From an uncultured Eubacteriales bacterium (GTDB lineage Bacteria; Bacillota; Clostridia; Oscillospirales; Acutalibacteraceae): a stretch of 64,000 nucleotides of DNA. The stretch lies in NCBI GenBank assembly GCA_934695425.1, contig CAKUVH010000005.1, forward strand, positions 19,878-83,877, in the 5' to 3' direction. The position numbers were made by a program, and so were the translations under genes. This document shows, in pieces, positions 53,915 to 62,647 of the stretch. Within the stretch, counting starts at the first letter, position 1. Each line of letters starts with the position of its first letter. A model generated the notes under the pieces. That model was not told where the DNA came from. It saw only the letters and a list, made by a program, of their open reading frames with translations, and made no database searches.

Positions 53915-56050
53915 ATGACTTTGGCAAAATTATTTTCATCAAAATGGGATGAATTTTTAGGAATTGCAGGAAAATACAAAGATACGGTTAGACGGCACAA
54001 TTGGTTTATTAAAAACTGCGATCGTGCTTTTTTAAAAGAAATTATTAAGCAAGACGGTGTGCCCACAAACTGGTTAAAGGAATTTTCCGACTTTGATCTC
54101 GCAAGTCGTATTGCTAAAGTAGACAAAAAAGTAGACAAAAAAGCAAAAGAATATAATAGTAAGAAAAAAGAGTACATGCGACTTTTCCTGCTCATTAAGG
54201 GAGAATTGGAGCTCTATGGTAGTTTATATTGGATAATAGGAGAATATTTGCCTGATCCAAGTAGGAGGGACAATATGTCCGAAGTTCGTGGGAAGTATAT
54301 GGTGTGTGCAAGAGGTGAAATGAATGCAAATGAATTTGAGAAAATTATCAATGATGGATTTGATATAATTTCAAAGAGAGTTGAATTTATATATAATGAA
54401 CAGGTAAGAATGGAAAAATTGATGAGAGACAGAGAAGAAGAGGAACCACAGGCTGCATCGGTGGACAGACCGGAAGTTGAGTTGGAAACTGGGCTTGGAA
54501 GCGAAGAAGAAGAACTAGAAAGAATGCTTCAAGGGAAATATAAAAAAACTGTAGAGCTTCTTGATACTTACGACAAAGGTATTCTATCTTTATATAAAGC
54601 TTGTGAGGTGTACTCAAAAAAATCACCTAAAAGTTTTAGTGAGTATTGTAAAAATAACAAATTTCCCGCTTTATCACATTTTTTAAGAGGTCATGAGCCG
54701 CCAATATGTGATCTAGGATCACGTGAAAGTATAAAAGATCGTGTATTGTTTTCACTTGGAAGCGAAAACTCTTTCAGCCTTGTTAGAGCTGTAGCGTATG
54801 GTTGTACGGATTCACCCGAGCAACTTTTTAGAAAGTCTGACGCTATTTTAAGTAATATCAAATCGTTTCCAAATGTTATACCTGGTCAAGATATTGATGG
54901 AAAAATAAAATTAATCGAACATGAAATTGACGATTTATTTGGCGAAATAGAAAGATATATAAAGATATTACAGTCTGTGGTTGATGAAGTGGAGTTATAT
55001 GCTTATCCGGATAAAGAAAGAAAAGAGAAAGTGCAACCCGCACCTAAAGTTGCCCCAGAATCTGCACCTAAGCCTGAGCCAGAACTCACATCGAAAACGA
55101 ATCCTACAATGTACAAAAGATTTGAAGATGTGATTAATAAAGACTACGGTAGACTTAAAGGTATTGCAAAGAAGCTAAATAATGCTAAACTTAATGGATA
55201 TTTCAATAGTGAAAAAAGCGTTGGAGAAAAGTTTAGTATAATTTACAAAGAAACCTTTTGGCCTGTCAGCGGTGTTGAGATTAGGTCGGCAAATATTTGG
55301 AAATTGATGCCTAGTGTAGATGATAAAACAGAAGGAAGAGCTGTGGCTAGAGAAATTGGTAGTAAAATTCAAGCATTGCTTGGTGAGAGAGCGCGCGATT
55401 TATGCAAAGGAGAAGCATACATCAATAAAGATGAAATGGATGAGCTGGAAAGTCTCATAGATGAAGGGTTAAATATTGTTGAAACAGCAATTGATCGTTA
55501 TGTCAATAGAAGAGAACGTCAAAAAGCTGGGGCCGAAAGACCAGCTAGACAAGAGTTGTCGTCAGCGGGATTGAACGTAGTAAAAACTTGTTACTTATGG
55601 GCAGCGGCTTTTATTAGTGGGGGTAAAGAAGACGATGATTTCAGCGAGTTATCCAAAGCATTTAATTCTGTACCGAGTGGATATCCCTTCTGGCAAGGAA
55701 TTAAAGATTTATCAGGGAGCAAGAAATATTTGGTTTCAACCCAAAAAAAAGCAGTTGCATTATTGTTTGTAAGTATGAGTGCAGTAGGAAGCCTTACTAC
55801 AGCTGTCCAACATTTTTGTGATGCTATTAAACAAGGTGGCATAAATAAAAATTCACATGATAAAGTTATTTTGGAAGCCGACATGATCCGTTACCTTGTA
55901 AAGAGTTATGCCAAAGCGCATCCCGACAGCTCAATTTCCAATGAAGATTTTAATGACTATTTGAAAACTGTGTTGGTAGATAAATTTAAATTTGTATCTA
56001 GAACTGAGTTTGACTCCATGTCGGCTTTATTTAAACGAAACGGCAAATGA
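53915..56050 (+). CDS. Large helical protein of unknown family (711 residues)
   Basis: A strong ribosome site (AAAGGAGAG) precedes ATG 53915. The protein has no signal peptide or clear membrane helix, is mainly helical, and falls into three parts of about 190-240 residues. Two are joined by low-complexity linkers (Glu-rich at about 170-200; Pro/Glu/Ala-rich APKVAPESAPKPEPE at about 372-390). Parts 1 and 2 end alike: NEFEKIINDGFDIISKRVEF and MDELESLIDEGLNIVETAID, while IKLIEHEIDDLFGEIERYIK is a weaker third copy. No enzyme motif was found. With a consensus promoter it should be well expressed. Confidence 0.75.
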   Translation: MTLAKLFSSKWDEFLGIAGKYKDTVRRHNWFIKNCDRAFLKEIIKQDGVPTNWLKEFSDFDLASRIAKVDKKVDKKAKEYNSKKKEYMRLFLLIKGELELYGSLYWIIGEYLPDPSRRDNMSEVRGKYMVCARGEMNANEFEKIINDGFDIISKRVEFIYNEQVRMEKLMRDREEEEPQAASVDRPEVELETGLGSEEEELERMLQGKYKKTVELLDTYDKGILSLYKACEVYSKKSPKSFSEYCKNNKFPALSHFLRGHEPPICDLGSRESIKDRVLFSLGSENSFSLVRAVAYGCTDSPEQLFRKSDAILSNIKSFPNVIPGQDIDGKIKLIEHEIDDLFGEIERYIKILQSVVDEVELYAYPDKERKEKVQPAPKVAPESAPKPEPELTSKTNPTMYKRFEDVINKDYGRLKGIAKKLNNAKLNGYFNSEKSVGEKFSIIYKETFWPVSGVEIRSANIWKLMPSVDDKTEGRAVAREIGSKIQALLGERARDLCKGEAYINKDEMDELESLIDEGLNIVETAIDRYVNRRERQKAGAERPARQELSSAGLNVVKTCYLWAAAFISGGKEDDDFSELSKAFNSVPSGYPFWQGIKDLSGSKKYLVSTQKKAVALLFVSMSAVGSLTTAVQHFCDAIKQGGINKNSHDKVILEADMIRYLVKSYAKAHPDSSISNEDFNDYLKTVLVDKFKFVSRTEFDSMSALFKRNGK

Positions 56051-56066
56051 GAAATTCATAAATTAA

Positions 56067-56095
56067 CCGGTCCGTGCGTGGACCGGATTTTTATT
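56067..56095 (+). terminator. Terminator after the 711-residue unknown protein
   Basis: CCGGTCC (56067-56073) and GGACCGG (56080-56086) flank GTGCGT, then ATTTTTATT. Confidence 0.85.
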
Positions 56096-56103
56096 ATATA
56101 AAT

Positions 56104-56134
56104 AAGCACTCCGCGCTTAAAACGCGGAATGCTT
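56104..56134 (-). terminator. Terminator of the phosphohexomutase gene
   Basis: AAGCACTCCGCG (56104-56115) pairs with CGCGGAATGCTT (56123-56134). It lies just past the minus-strand stop at 56144. Confidence 0.75.
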
Positions 56135-56143
56135 TATTTTTAA

Positions 56144-57664
56144 CTATAATTGTTTTTCAAAATTTGATAAGTCTAATTCTGATTTTTTAGCAAGGAAAGG
56201 TTTGATTGAGCGTAACATATTTTTTAGGTAATTAAATGTGTAGCTTTCGGCGTAAAGCACCAGTACGGGGTCGTGTACGCTTCTGCGTAAAAGCAGCCAG
56301 CCTTTATTATTTTTATAATTGAAGTTCACTCGAACGCCTTCAATATTATTTTTTTCCAGGTCCATTTGCTTGCTTGAATTTACGCTATTTTTAAAATCAT
56401 TAAGAACCTTTATACTTACTTGGTCCAGACTCTTATCAGGTACTTGTTTTATAGGGATTTTAATAGTTATTTCTTCTTTTGGATTTATCAATCCGGCAAG
56501 TATATTTTCAAAAGTTTTATTCTGCTTTTTGAGTTTAACCAGCTCAATTACCATTTTGCAAGCCAAATATGCTCCGTCATCGATGAATTTATTTTCTTTA
56601 AAAGCTGCATGGCCCGAAGTTTCTATTGCTAACGGGCAATTTTCTCCTTGGCTGTTTATTTCTTTTGCCATCTCTATTACGTTATGATAGCCTCTTTTGT
56701 ACCTAAATTGATTTCCGCCTAAGTTTTCAATGAAGCTTTTCAAATAATCCGATGTAACCGAATCAGTCACGATTACAGAATCCGGGTTATTTTTCAGCAC
56801 CATGTAGGACGCAAGAGCAATAAGTCTGTTTTTGGAAATTGGGTTCCCTTCGTGGTCAACTATAGCCACTCTATCAACATCCGTGTCAAATATAATTCCT
56901 AAATCTGCTTTTTCTCTTTTTACGGCTTCTGTGATGGATTTCATCGCTTCCGGCTCTTCGGGATTGGGGATGTGATTGGGGAATCTTCCATCAGGGTTTA
57001 AAAATTGACTTCCTTCAATATCTGCGCCCAACGGCTTCAGTACGTCATTTGCGAAAAATCCTCCTACGCCATTTCCTGCATCTACAATAATTTTAAGTCC
57101 TTCAAGAGGCTTGTTGTGTTCGTTTGGAATGGAATTTAATATAAGACCTCTCAGCTCTTCTGAATAATATTCCATTAAATTAACAAATCTTACGGTTCCT
57201 TTTTTGTCTAGATTCGGGAGCAAACCTTCTTGAGCTATTTCTAAAATTTCATCAAGTTCACTTCCGGATATTCCTCCTTCGGAAACAAAAAATTTTAAAC
57301 CATTTCTGTCGCTCGGGTGGTGACTGGCCGTGATTTCTATTGATGCGGTGCATGATAATACCGACATGGACATATACATCGCCGGGGTAGAAGTTAATGC
57401 GCAGTCATAAATTTTGATTCCCAAACTTCTTAGCGAATTTATAATTACATTTTTTATTCTGGAAGCAGAATTTCTGGAATCGTGTCCTACAGCTACAGTT
57501 ATAGAGGAATAGTCAAGATTGCTTTTTTTAGCCAGCCACTCCACAAATGCCAGTGAAACCTTTTCTATTACCTTGTTTGAAAGCTCTATTTTTTCTTCGC
57601 TTCCTTCGGCGACGCCTCGAATATCTGATCCGCTTTTTATTTTTTTCCAAATCCCTTCTAACAT
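56144..57664 (-). CDS. Phosphomannomutase/phosphoglucomutase
   Basis: The enzyme interconverts hexose 6- and 1-phosphates for polysaccharide precursors. ATG 57664 (MLEGIWKKIKSGSDIRG follows) has a GGAAAGG-type ribosome site; the ATG 39 bases upstream has none. The 506 residues show the phosphoserine loop TASHHPSDRNGLKFF, the magnesium site FDTDVDRVAI, the sugar-binding ETSGHAAFKENKFIDDGAY (canonical GEMSGH-type) and the C-terminal phosphate loop. The phosphoserine-loop Asn is His here (SHHP for SHNP), a variant found in this subfamily. Monocistronic. Confidence 0.9.
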   Translation of the reverse strand: MLEGIWKKIKSGSDIRGVAEGSEEKIELSNKVIEKVSLAFVEWLAKKSNLDYSSITVAVGHDSRNSASRIKNVIINSLRSLGIKIYDCALTSTPAMYMSMSVLSCTASIEITASHHPSDRNGLKFFVSEGGISGSELDEILEIAQEGLLPNLDKKGTVRFVNLMEYYSEELRGLILNSIPNEHNKPLEGLKIIVDAGNGVGGFFANDVLKPLGADIEGSQFLNPDGRFPNHIPNPEEPEAMKSITEAVKREKADLGIIFDTDVDRVAIVDHEGNPISKNRLIALASYMVLKNNPDSVIVTDSVTSDYLKSFIENLGGNQFRYKRGYHNVIEMAKEINSQGENCPLAIETSGHAAFKENKFIDDGAYLACKMVIELVKLKKQNKTFENILAGLINPKEEITIKIPIKQVPDKSLDQVSIKVLNDFKNSVNSSKQMDLEKNNIEGVRVNFNYKNNKGWLLLRRSVHDPVLVLYAESYTFNYLKNMLRSIKPFLAKKSELDLSNFEKQL

Positions 57665-57806
57665 TTTCGAACCCTTTCCTTCCGTGTTTTTATAGTTTTC
57701 CATTTTTTACATATCAAATATTTTTGATTATAACATATTAAATAAAGAAAATAAATATAATATTTGTCATAATTTGTGTAAAAAATTACTAAATGTGATT
57801 TTTCTA

Positions 57807-58988
57807 TTATTTTTCCGGAATCAAAAGCACTTGACCGTTGTATAAATTGTTGCTTTTTAAATTGTTCAGAGACATGATTTCTCTATATCTTCTCCCGCTT
57901 CCCAACAAATTTTGAGAGATTTTCCAAAGAGTATCGCCGCTTTTTACGACATAGGTTCTTTGATTTGAATTTTCTTGAGATTGAGATGGGATTTTTAAAA
58001 TTTGACCCGGATAAATCATATCATTGGTAAGACCATTCTCTTCCATAATTTCAGTATATCTTGGACCTATGCCCAAAAATTCTTTTGATATTTTCCACAG
58101 GGTATCGCCGCGTTTTACTCGATATAATATGAAATTTGATTCGTTTTCTTGCGGCGGTAATCTTAAAATTTGCCCCGCAAAAATTATAGGACGGGTTATA
58201 TTATTAAGTTCCATGAGCTTTTTATATTTTTCTTCGTCGCCAAAAACTTTTTTTGCGATGCTTCTTAAGTTTTCTCCGTTTTGCACAGTATAAAATACAG
58301 GTTCGTTAAAATCAGGTTCTTGATTTTGTGACTCCTCTTTGGGTGTTTCGATATTATTAATTTCATTCAAGTGATTAAGCCCTCTTTCTCTTATTAATTC
58401 CGGATAATTCACATAAGAAATATCCAGGTTTACATTTCCGGAAATTCCTTTTATATTTCCTCGATTTGAATGTTGCCAGATAGTTACATTTTTATCATAG
58501 GAAGGACCCATGTCTGTGTTTGTAGTCCAGTCAGCAAGCCATATATCAATATCGTTTAATCTTTCGGTATCAATATAATTATTCAGCATTTCAATATTTG
58601 CGTAAAGTATAGGCATATATCCGGAACTCTTGATTACGTCAAAAAATGCAGAGATTATATTTGTAAAAAAATCCTTTCCGGTATTCATTGCGGATTCACT
58701 TTCAATGGAAAGCGCGAGCGGGTAGGTGAATCTGTAATTTTTTATAGTTGACAAAAAATGATTTGCTTCTGCAACTGCGTCGCTTGTATTTTGAGCGCTG
58801 GACTGATGATAAGCCCCGGCATTTATTCCGGTTTTTGAAATGTTATTTATATTGCTTAAAAATTGGCTGTCAACTCCCGAAGAATCAAATGTTGCTCGTA
58901 TCATTGCAAAATTTATTTCGCTTAATTCAACATTTTTCCAGTTTATGCTTCCTTGTGCGTCTGAAATATCTATTCCGTTATATGGCAT
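57807..58988 (-). CDS. GH25 muramidase with three LysM domains
   Basis: This is a peptidoglycan hydrolase of the lysozyme GH25 family. ATG 58988 follows AAGGAG and gives MPYNGIDISDAQGSINWKNV (393 residues). There is no signal peptide, so release may need lysis or an unusual route. The catalytic domain (1-200) has the N-terminal Asp (GIDIS) and the closing GNVNLDISY, but the usual DxE catalytic pair reads LSIE, with Ser replacing Asp. Three LysM repeats follow (YTVQNGENLRSIAKKVFG; YRVKRGDTLWKISKEFLG; YVVKSGDTLWKISQNLLG). Confidence 0.9.
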   Translation of the reverse strand: MPYNGIDISDAQGSINWKNVELSEINFAMIRATFDSSGVDSQFLSNINNISKTGINAGAYHQSSAQNTSDAVAEANHFLSTIKNYRFTYPLALSIESESAMNTGKDFFTNIISAFFDVIKSSGYMPILYANIEMLNNYIDTERLNDIDIWLADWTTNTDMGPSYDKNVTIWQHSNRGNIKGISGNVNLDISYVNYPELIRERGLNHLNEINNIETPKEESQNQEPDFNEPVFYTVQNGENLRSIAKKVFGDEEKYKKLMELNNITRPIIFAGQILRLPPQENESNFILYRVKRGDTLWKISKEFLGIGPRYTEIMEENGLTNDMIYPGQILKIPSQSQENSNQRTYVVKSGDTLWKISQNLLGSGRRYREIMSLNNLKSNNLYNGQVLLIPEK

Positions 58989-59119
58989 AATTAAATCTCT
59001 CCTTAAACTGTATTTTGAGTTTGAATTTTTTAAAACCATCTCCATTCTGTTATAAATACACTATTTTAGCTTGTATTTTTCAATAAAATTATAAAATCCT
59101 ACAATAGTTTTTTATCTTA

Positions 59120-59148
59120 TTGACATACAAGTTAATAAATGTTATGCT
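59120..59148 (+). promoter_or_regulatory. Promoter of the tRNA pair
   Basis: TTGACA (59120-59125), 17 bases, TATGCT (59143-59148), 25 bases before the first tRNA. Confidence 0.75.
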
Positions 59149-59172
59149 ATATCACGTGGTAAATATGCTTAA

Positions 59173-59248
59173 GCTGGCGTAGCTCAGTTGGTAGAGCAAT
59201 TGATTTGTAATCAATAGGTCGGGGGTTCGAGTCCCTTTGCCAGCTCCA
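59173..59248 (+). tRNA. tRNA-Thr (anticodon TGT)
   Basis: The 76-base cloverleaf has acceptor arms GCTGGCG and TGCCAGC, D-arm AGCTCAGTTGGTAGAGC, anticodon loop TTTGTAA (TGT, reads ACA) and T-arm GGGTTCGAGTCCC. The 3' CCA is encoded. Confidence 0.95.
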
Positions 59249-59259
59249 TTTACCATGTT

Positions 59260-59344
59260 GGGAGATTTCCCGAGCGGTCAAAGGGGGCAGACTGTAAATC
59301 TGTTGCGTCACGCTTCGGTGGTTCGAATCCACCATCTCCCACCA
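59260..59344 (+). tRNA. tRNA-Tyr (anticodon GTA)
   Basis: The 85-base class II tRNA has acceptor arms GGGAGAT and ATCTCCC, anticodon loop CTGTAAA (GTA), a long variable arm, T-arm GGTTCGAATCC and encoded CCA. It is 11 bases after tRNA-Thr, so the two form one transcript. Confidence 0.95.
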
Positions 59345-59348
59345 AGAA

Positions 59349-59376
59349 GAGGCACTACGAGGTAGTGTCTTTTTTT
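59349..59376 (+). terminator. Terminator of the tRNA operon
   Basis: GGCACTAC and GTAGTGTC flank GAG, followed by seven T. Confidence 0.85.
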
Positions 59377-59414
59377 ATTAGTAATTTTATAATCGTTCAA
59401 ATGAAGGTGGATAA

Positions 59415-60293
59415 ATGAGCATAAAAATATTTGCACCTGCCAAGATAAATTTATTTTTGGAAATATTAAATCTTAGAAATGATGGTTATCACAACGTAAA
59501 CATGTTAATGCAAAGCGTTAATCTTTGCGATGAATTGATAATTTCAAAGTCTTTTGACGGCGAAATAAAAGTTACTTGCGATAAAAAATTGGATTGTTCC
59601 GAAAAAGATAATATCGTTTATAAATTGGCAAAAAAATTTTTTGAATATACAGGAATTAAAAATCCGGGAGTACATATAAATATAAAAAAAATTATCCCCG
59701 AGAAAGCCGGTCTTGCCGGAGGGAGCAGCGATGGAGCGGCTGCTTTGGTCGGGTTAAATAAAATATTTGAAACAAATTTGTCGACCGAAAAACTTTGTTC
59801 CATAGCAGAAAAAGTAGGTTCAGACATTCCTTTTTGTATTGTTGGCGGTTCGGCATTGGCCACAGGAATCGGTACTGAAATCAGTAAAATAGATTCAAAT
59901 TTGAGTTTTTGGACTGTAATTATAAAACCACCGGTTGATATTTCCACTAAAGAAGCGTATGAATCAATCGACAAGTGCCAAGACCACGATTTAAAGGATC
60001 CTACAAAGATTTTAGGTGCATTAAAACAGAACGACTTTAAAACTTTATGCGAAAATTTATTTAATCGATTTGAAGAAAACACGCAAGAGAAAGAAATAGG
60101 GAAAATAAAAAAATTATTGCTTGATAACGGAAGTTTAGGAGCATGCATGAGCGGAAGCGGACCGAGTGTCTACGGAATATTTGAATCTTTTGAATCGGCA
60201 AAACTATGCGAAAAAGTGATGAAAAAATATTATAAAAATGTATTTGTATGTAGTTCTATTAACTGCGGAGCTTTTTTGGATAAAAAATTATAA
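59415..60293 (+). CDS. ispE: 4-diphosphocytidyl-2-C-methyl-D-erythritol kinase
   Basis: This GHMP kinase of the non-mevalonate isoprenoid pathway has 292 residues. It shows the N-terminal APAKINLFLEIL with the substrate-binding Lys, the ATP loop PEKAGLAGGSSDGAAAL at about 94-110 and the C-terminal MSGSGPSVYGIF glycine loop. It acts three steps before FPP precursor release. ispF, two steps on in the pathway, is 3 kb downstream, an unusual separation from the common ispDF pair. Confidence 0.95.
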   Translation: MSIKIFAPAKINLFLEILNLRNDGYHNVNMLMQSVNLCDELIISKSFDGEIKVTCDKKLDCSEKDNIVYKLAKKFFEYTGIKNPGVHINIKKIIPEKAGLAGGSSDGAAALVGLNKIFETNLSTEKLCSIAEKVGSDIPFCIVGGSALATGIGTEISKIDSNLSFWTVIIKPPVDISTKEAYESIDKCQDHDLKDPTKILGALKQNDFKTLCENLFNRFEENTQEKEIGKIKKLLLDNGSLGACMSGSGPSVYGIFESFESAKLCEKVMKKYYKNVFVCSSINCGAFLDKKL

Positions 60294-60297
60294 AATG

Positions 60298-60340
60298 ATA
60301 CTTCCTTGTAAATTATTAAACCTACAAGGAAGTATTTTTT
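60298..60340. terminator. Bidirectional terminator between ispE and the Asn/Thr peptide gene
   Basis: Perfect 13-bp arms ATACTTCCTTGTA (60298-60310) and TACAAGGAAGTAT (60323-60335), T-run after. A second small hairpin AGTTTAG/CTAAACT lies at 60341-60358. Confidence 0.9.
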
Positions 60341-60356
60341 AGTTTAGTAAGCTAAA

Positions 60357-60500
60357 CTATTTGCAGTTAGAATGATTTTTTTGGTTAGTAGAATTTTTGC
60401 TGTTAGTGTTGTTTTTTGCGTTTGTAGAATTCTTAGCATTAGTAGAATTCTTTGCGTTTGTGTTGTTAGTGTTGTTTGTATTGTTAGTATTGTTTTTCAT
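60357..60500 (-). CDS. 47-residue Asn/Thr-rich peptide
   Basis: This small gene lies on the minus strand between convergent and divergent neighbours. A near-perfect ribosome site GGAGGTGAG precedes ATG 60500, and a terminator follows the stop. The product is almost only Asn, Thr, Ser, Lys and Ala: MKNNTNNTNNT, then repeats of NAKNSTNAKNST and an ending HSNCK. Forward-strand DNA is correspondingly T/G-rich. The strong ribosome site and terminator argue that it is real. Clostridia carry short Asn-rich proteins linked to spores; whether this is one is uncertain. Confidence 0.7.
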   Translation of the reverse strand: MKNNTNNTNNTNNTNAKNSTNAKNSTNAKNNTNSKNSTNQKNHSNCK

Positions 60501-60670
60501 TTTTCTCACCTCCATGAAAGTATTATTAGCAGTTTGAATTTTATTTATACTAAAAATTTTTTGGAAATAATTTGATTCAAAAATTTAAATCTGTATACCG
60601 TGTAGATATTTACAGTGAGGCGTGTTATAATTATTTTTATGCATTCTAATTATAGTAAAGGGGAATTTTT

Positions 60671-62635
60671 ATGTGTAAGAATGAAAAATTTTATGTTACC
60701 ACTCCTATATATTTTCCTTCAGGCAAACCACATTTAGGTCATGGTTATTGCACAATAGCCGCTGACGCAGTCGCAAGATTTAAGCGTATGCAAGGCTATG
60801 ATGTTATGTTTTTGACAGGCACGGATGAGCATGGACAAAAAATAGAAATCAATGCAGGCAAAGAAAATAAAACTCCAAAAGAGTACGTAGACGGAATAGT
60901 CGAGAATTTTAAAGATTTATGGAAAATTTTAAATATCTCCTATGATAAGTACATGAGAACCACTTACGATTTCCATGAAAAAGCAGTACAGAAAATTTTT
61001 AAAAATCTTTATGATAAAGGTCAAATATACAAGGGAAAATATCAGGGCTGGTACTGCATTCCATGTGAGTCCTTTTTTACAGACGCACAACTAAAAGAAG
61101 GCAAATGCCCGGATTGCGGTCGCGAGGTTAAATGGTCGGAAGAAGAAGCTTATTTCTTTAAACTTTCGGAATATTCCGATAAATTGCTTAAATATTACGA
61201 AGAACATCCGCATTTTATTCAGCCCGAAGGCAGAAAAAACGAAATGATTCAGTTCATAAAGAGCGGTCTGGAAGATTTATGTGTAAGCAGAACTAGCTTT
61301 AAATGGGGCATACCTGTTGATTTTGATAAAAACCACGTGGTGTATGTATGGCTCGACGCTCTTACAAACTATATAACTGCTCAGGGATATGCTTCCGATA
61401 ACGATTCTGATTTCGAAAAATATTGGCCTGCCGATGTTCATTTTGTGGGTAAAGAAATAATGAGATTCCATGTTATAATCTGGCCTGCAATACTTATGGC
61501 ATTAGGTTTGCCGCTCCCAAAACAAGTTTACGGTCATGGCTGGATTGTTTACGGAGATGGCAGCAAAATGTCTAAGTCCAAAGGAAATGTCGTTGATCCT
61601 AAATTGCTTTGCGAAAGGTACGGAGTGGACGCTCTAAGATATTTCTTGTTAAGAGAATTTTCGTTCGGAAACGATGGAGCTTTCACAAACGAATCACTCA
61701 TAAAAAGAATAAATTATGATCTGGCAAATGATTTGGGAAATTTGGTTTCGCGCACAGTGGCAATGGCTGAAAAATATTTTGGCGGCAAACTTCCCGAAGA
61801 CCAAAAATCAAGTAATTTAGATAATGAAATTTCCATGTTTGCTATGGAAACGGTTAAAAAATATGAAAATAAGATGAATTTTTATAAATTTTCTTCCGCT
61901 CTGAGTGATGTGTGGCTTATAATTTCAAAGTGCAACAAATATATTGATGAAGTGATGCCGTGGAAATTAGGAAAACAACCCGAAAAATATAATCGTTTGG
62001 CGGCAGTGCTTTATACTTTGTGCGAGCTTCTTAGAGTTATTTCTATTTTGATAGCTCCTTTTATGCCCGACACTTCGAAAAAAATTCAAGAGAGCATAGG
62101 AGCAACCGAAGAACAACGTACATGGGAATCCGCCGGAAAATGGGGAGTGCTTTCGAAGAATGTTTCAGTTAAAAAATGTTCGCCGCTTTTCCCGAGAATA
62201 GATGTAAATAAAGAAATAGAGGAGTTAAATAAATTAATGGAAGTTCAAAAACAGGAAGCAGCCCTAAAAAATGCTGCCGAAGATAAAAAAACACAAGAAG
62301 AACCCGAAAATAAATTGATAGGCATAGAAGATTTTGCCAAAGTAAATTTAATAGTAGCAAAAATCAAAGAATGTGAACCGGTGAAAAAATCAAAGAAACT
62401 TTTAAAACTGGTCATAAATGACGGTACGAATGACAGAGTGGTCGTTTCAGGAATTTCTCAGTATTATTCTCCTGAAGAACTCATAAATAGAAACATAATA
62501 TTGGTTTCAAATTTAAAGCCTGCTAAATTGTGTGGAGTCGAAAGTAACGGAATGGTTTTGGCAGCGGAATCACCCGAAGGAAAAGTGAATGTTATTTTTG
62601 TGGATGATTTAATTCCCGGAAGCAATATTAGATAG
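60671..62635 (+). CDS. metG: Methionyl-tRNA synthetase
   Basis: The enzyme charges tRNA-Met. The 654 residues form the class I core with the HIGH-type PHLGHGY at about 20, the zinc knuckle CIPCES and CPDCGREV (about 128-152), and KMSKSKGNVV at about 300. A C-terminal EMAP/Trbp-like tRNA-binding domain (about 545-654, VNLIVAKIKECEPVKKSK onward) is present. A TGTTATAAT box lies at 60624-60632 with no T-box leader visible. It is followed by tatD-like and ispF genes with short gaps. Confidence 0.97.
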   Translation: MCKNEKFYVTTPIYFPSGKPHLGHGYCTIAADAVARFKRMQGYDVMFLTGTDEHGQKIEINAGKENKTPKEYVDGIVENFKDLWKILNISYDKYMRTTYDFHEKAVQKIFKNLYDKGQIYKGKYQGWYCIPCESFFTDAQLKEGKCPDCGREVKWSEEEAYFFKLSEYSDKLLKYYEEHPHFIQPEGRKNEMIQFIKSGLEDLCVSRTSFKWGIPVDFDKNHVVYVWLDALTNYITAQGYASDNDSDFEKYWPADVHFVGKEIMRFHVIIWPAILMALGLPLPKQVYGHGWIVYGDGSKMSKSKGNVVDPKLLCERYGVDALRYFLLREFSFGNDGAFTNESLIKRINYDLANDLGNLVSRTVAMAEKYFGGKLPEDQKSSNLDNEISMFAMETVKKYENKMNFYKFSSALSDVWLIISKCNKYIDEVMPWKLGKQPEKYNRLAAVLYTLCELLRVISILIAPFMPDTSKKIQESIGATEEQRTWESAGKWGVLSKNVSVKKCSPLFPRIDVNKEIEELNKLMEVQKQEAALKNAAEDKKTQEEPENKLIGIEDFAKVNLIVAKIKECEPVKKSKKLLKLVINDGTNDRVVVSGISQYYSPEELINRNIILVSNLKPAKLCGVESNGMVLAAESPEGKVNVIFVDDLIPGSNIR

Positions 62636-62647
62636 CGGAGGTTTTTT

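Noticed and set aside
60501..60670. T-box riboswitch before metG
   Set aside because: No T-box sequence, specifier loop or terminator/antiterminator pair can be found in the 170-base gap.
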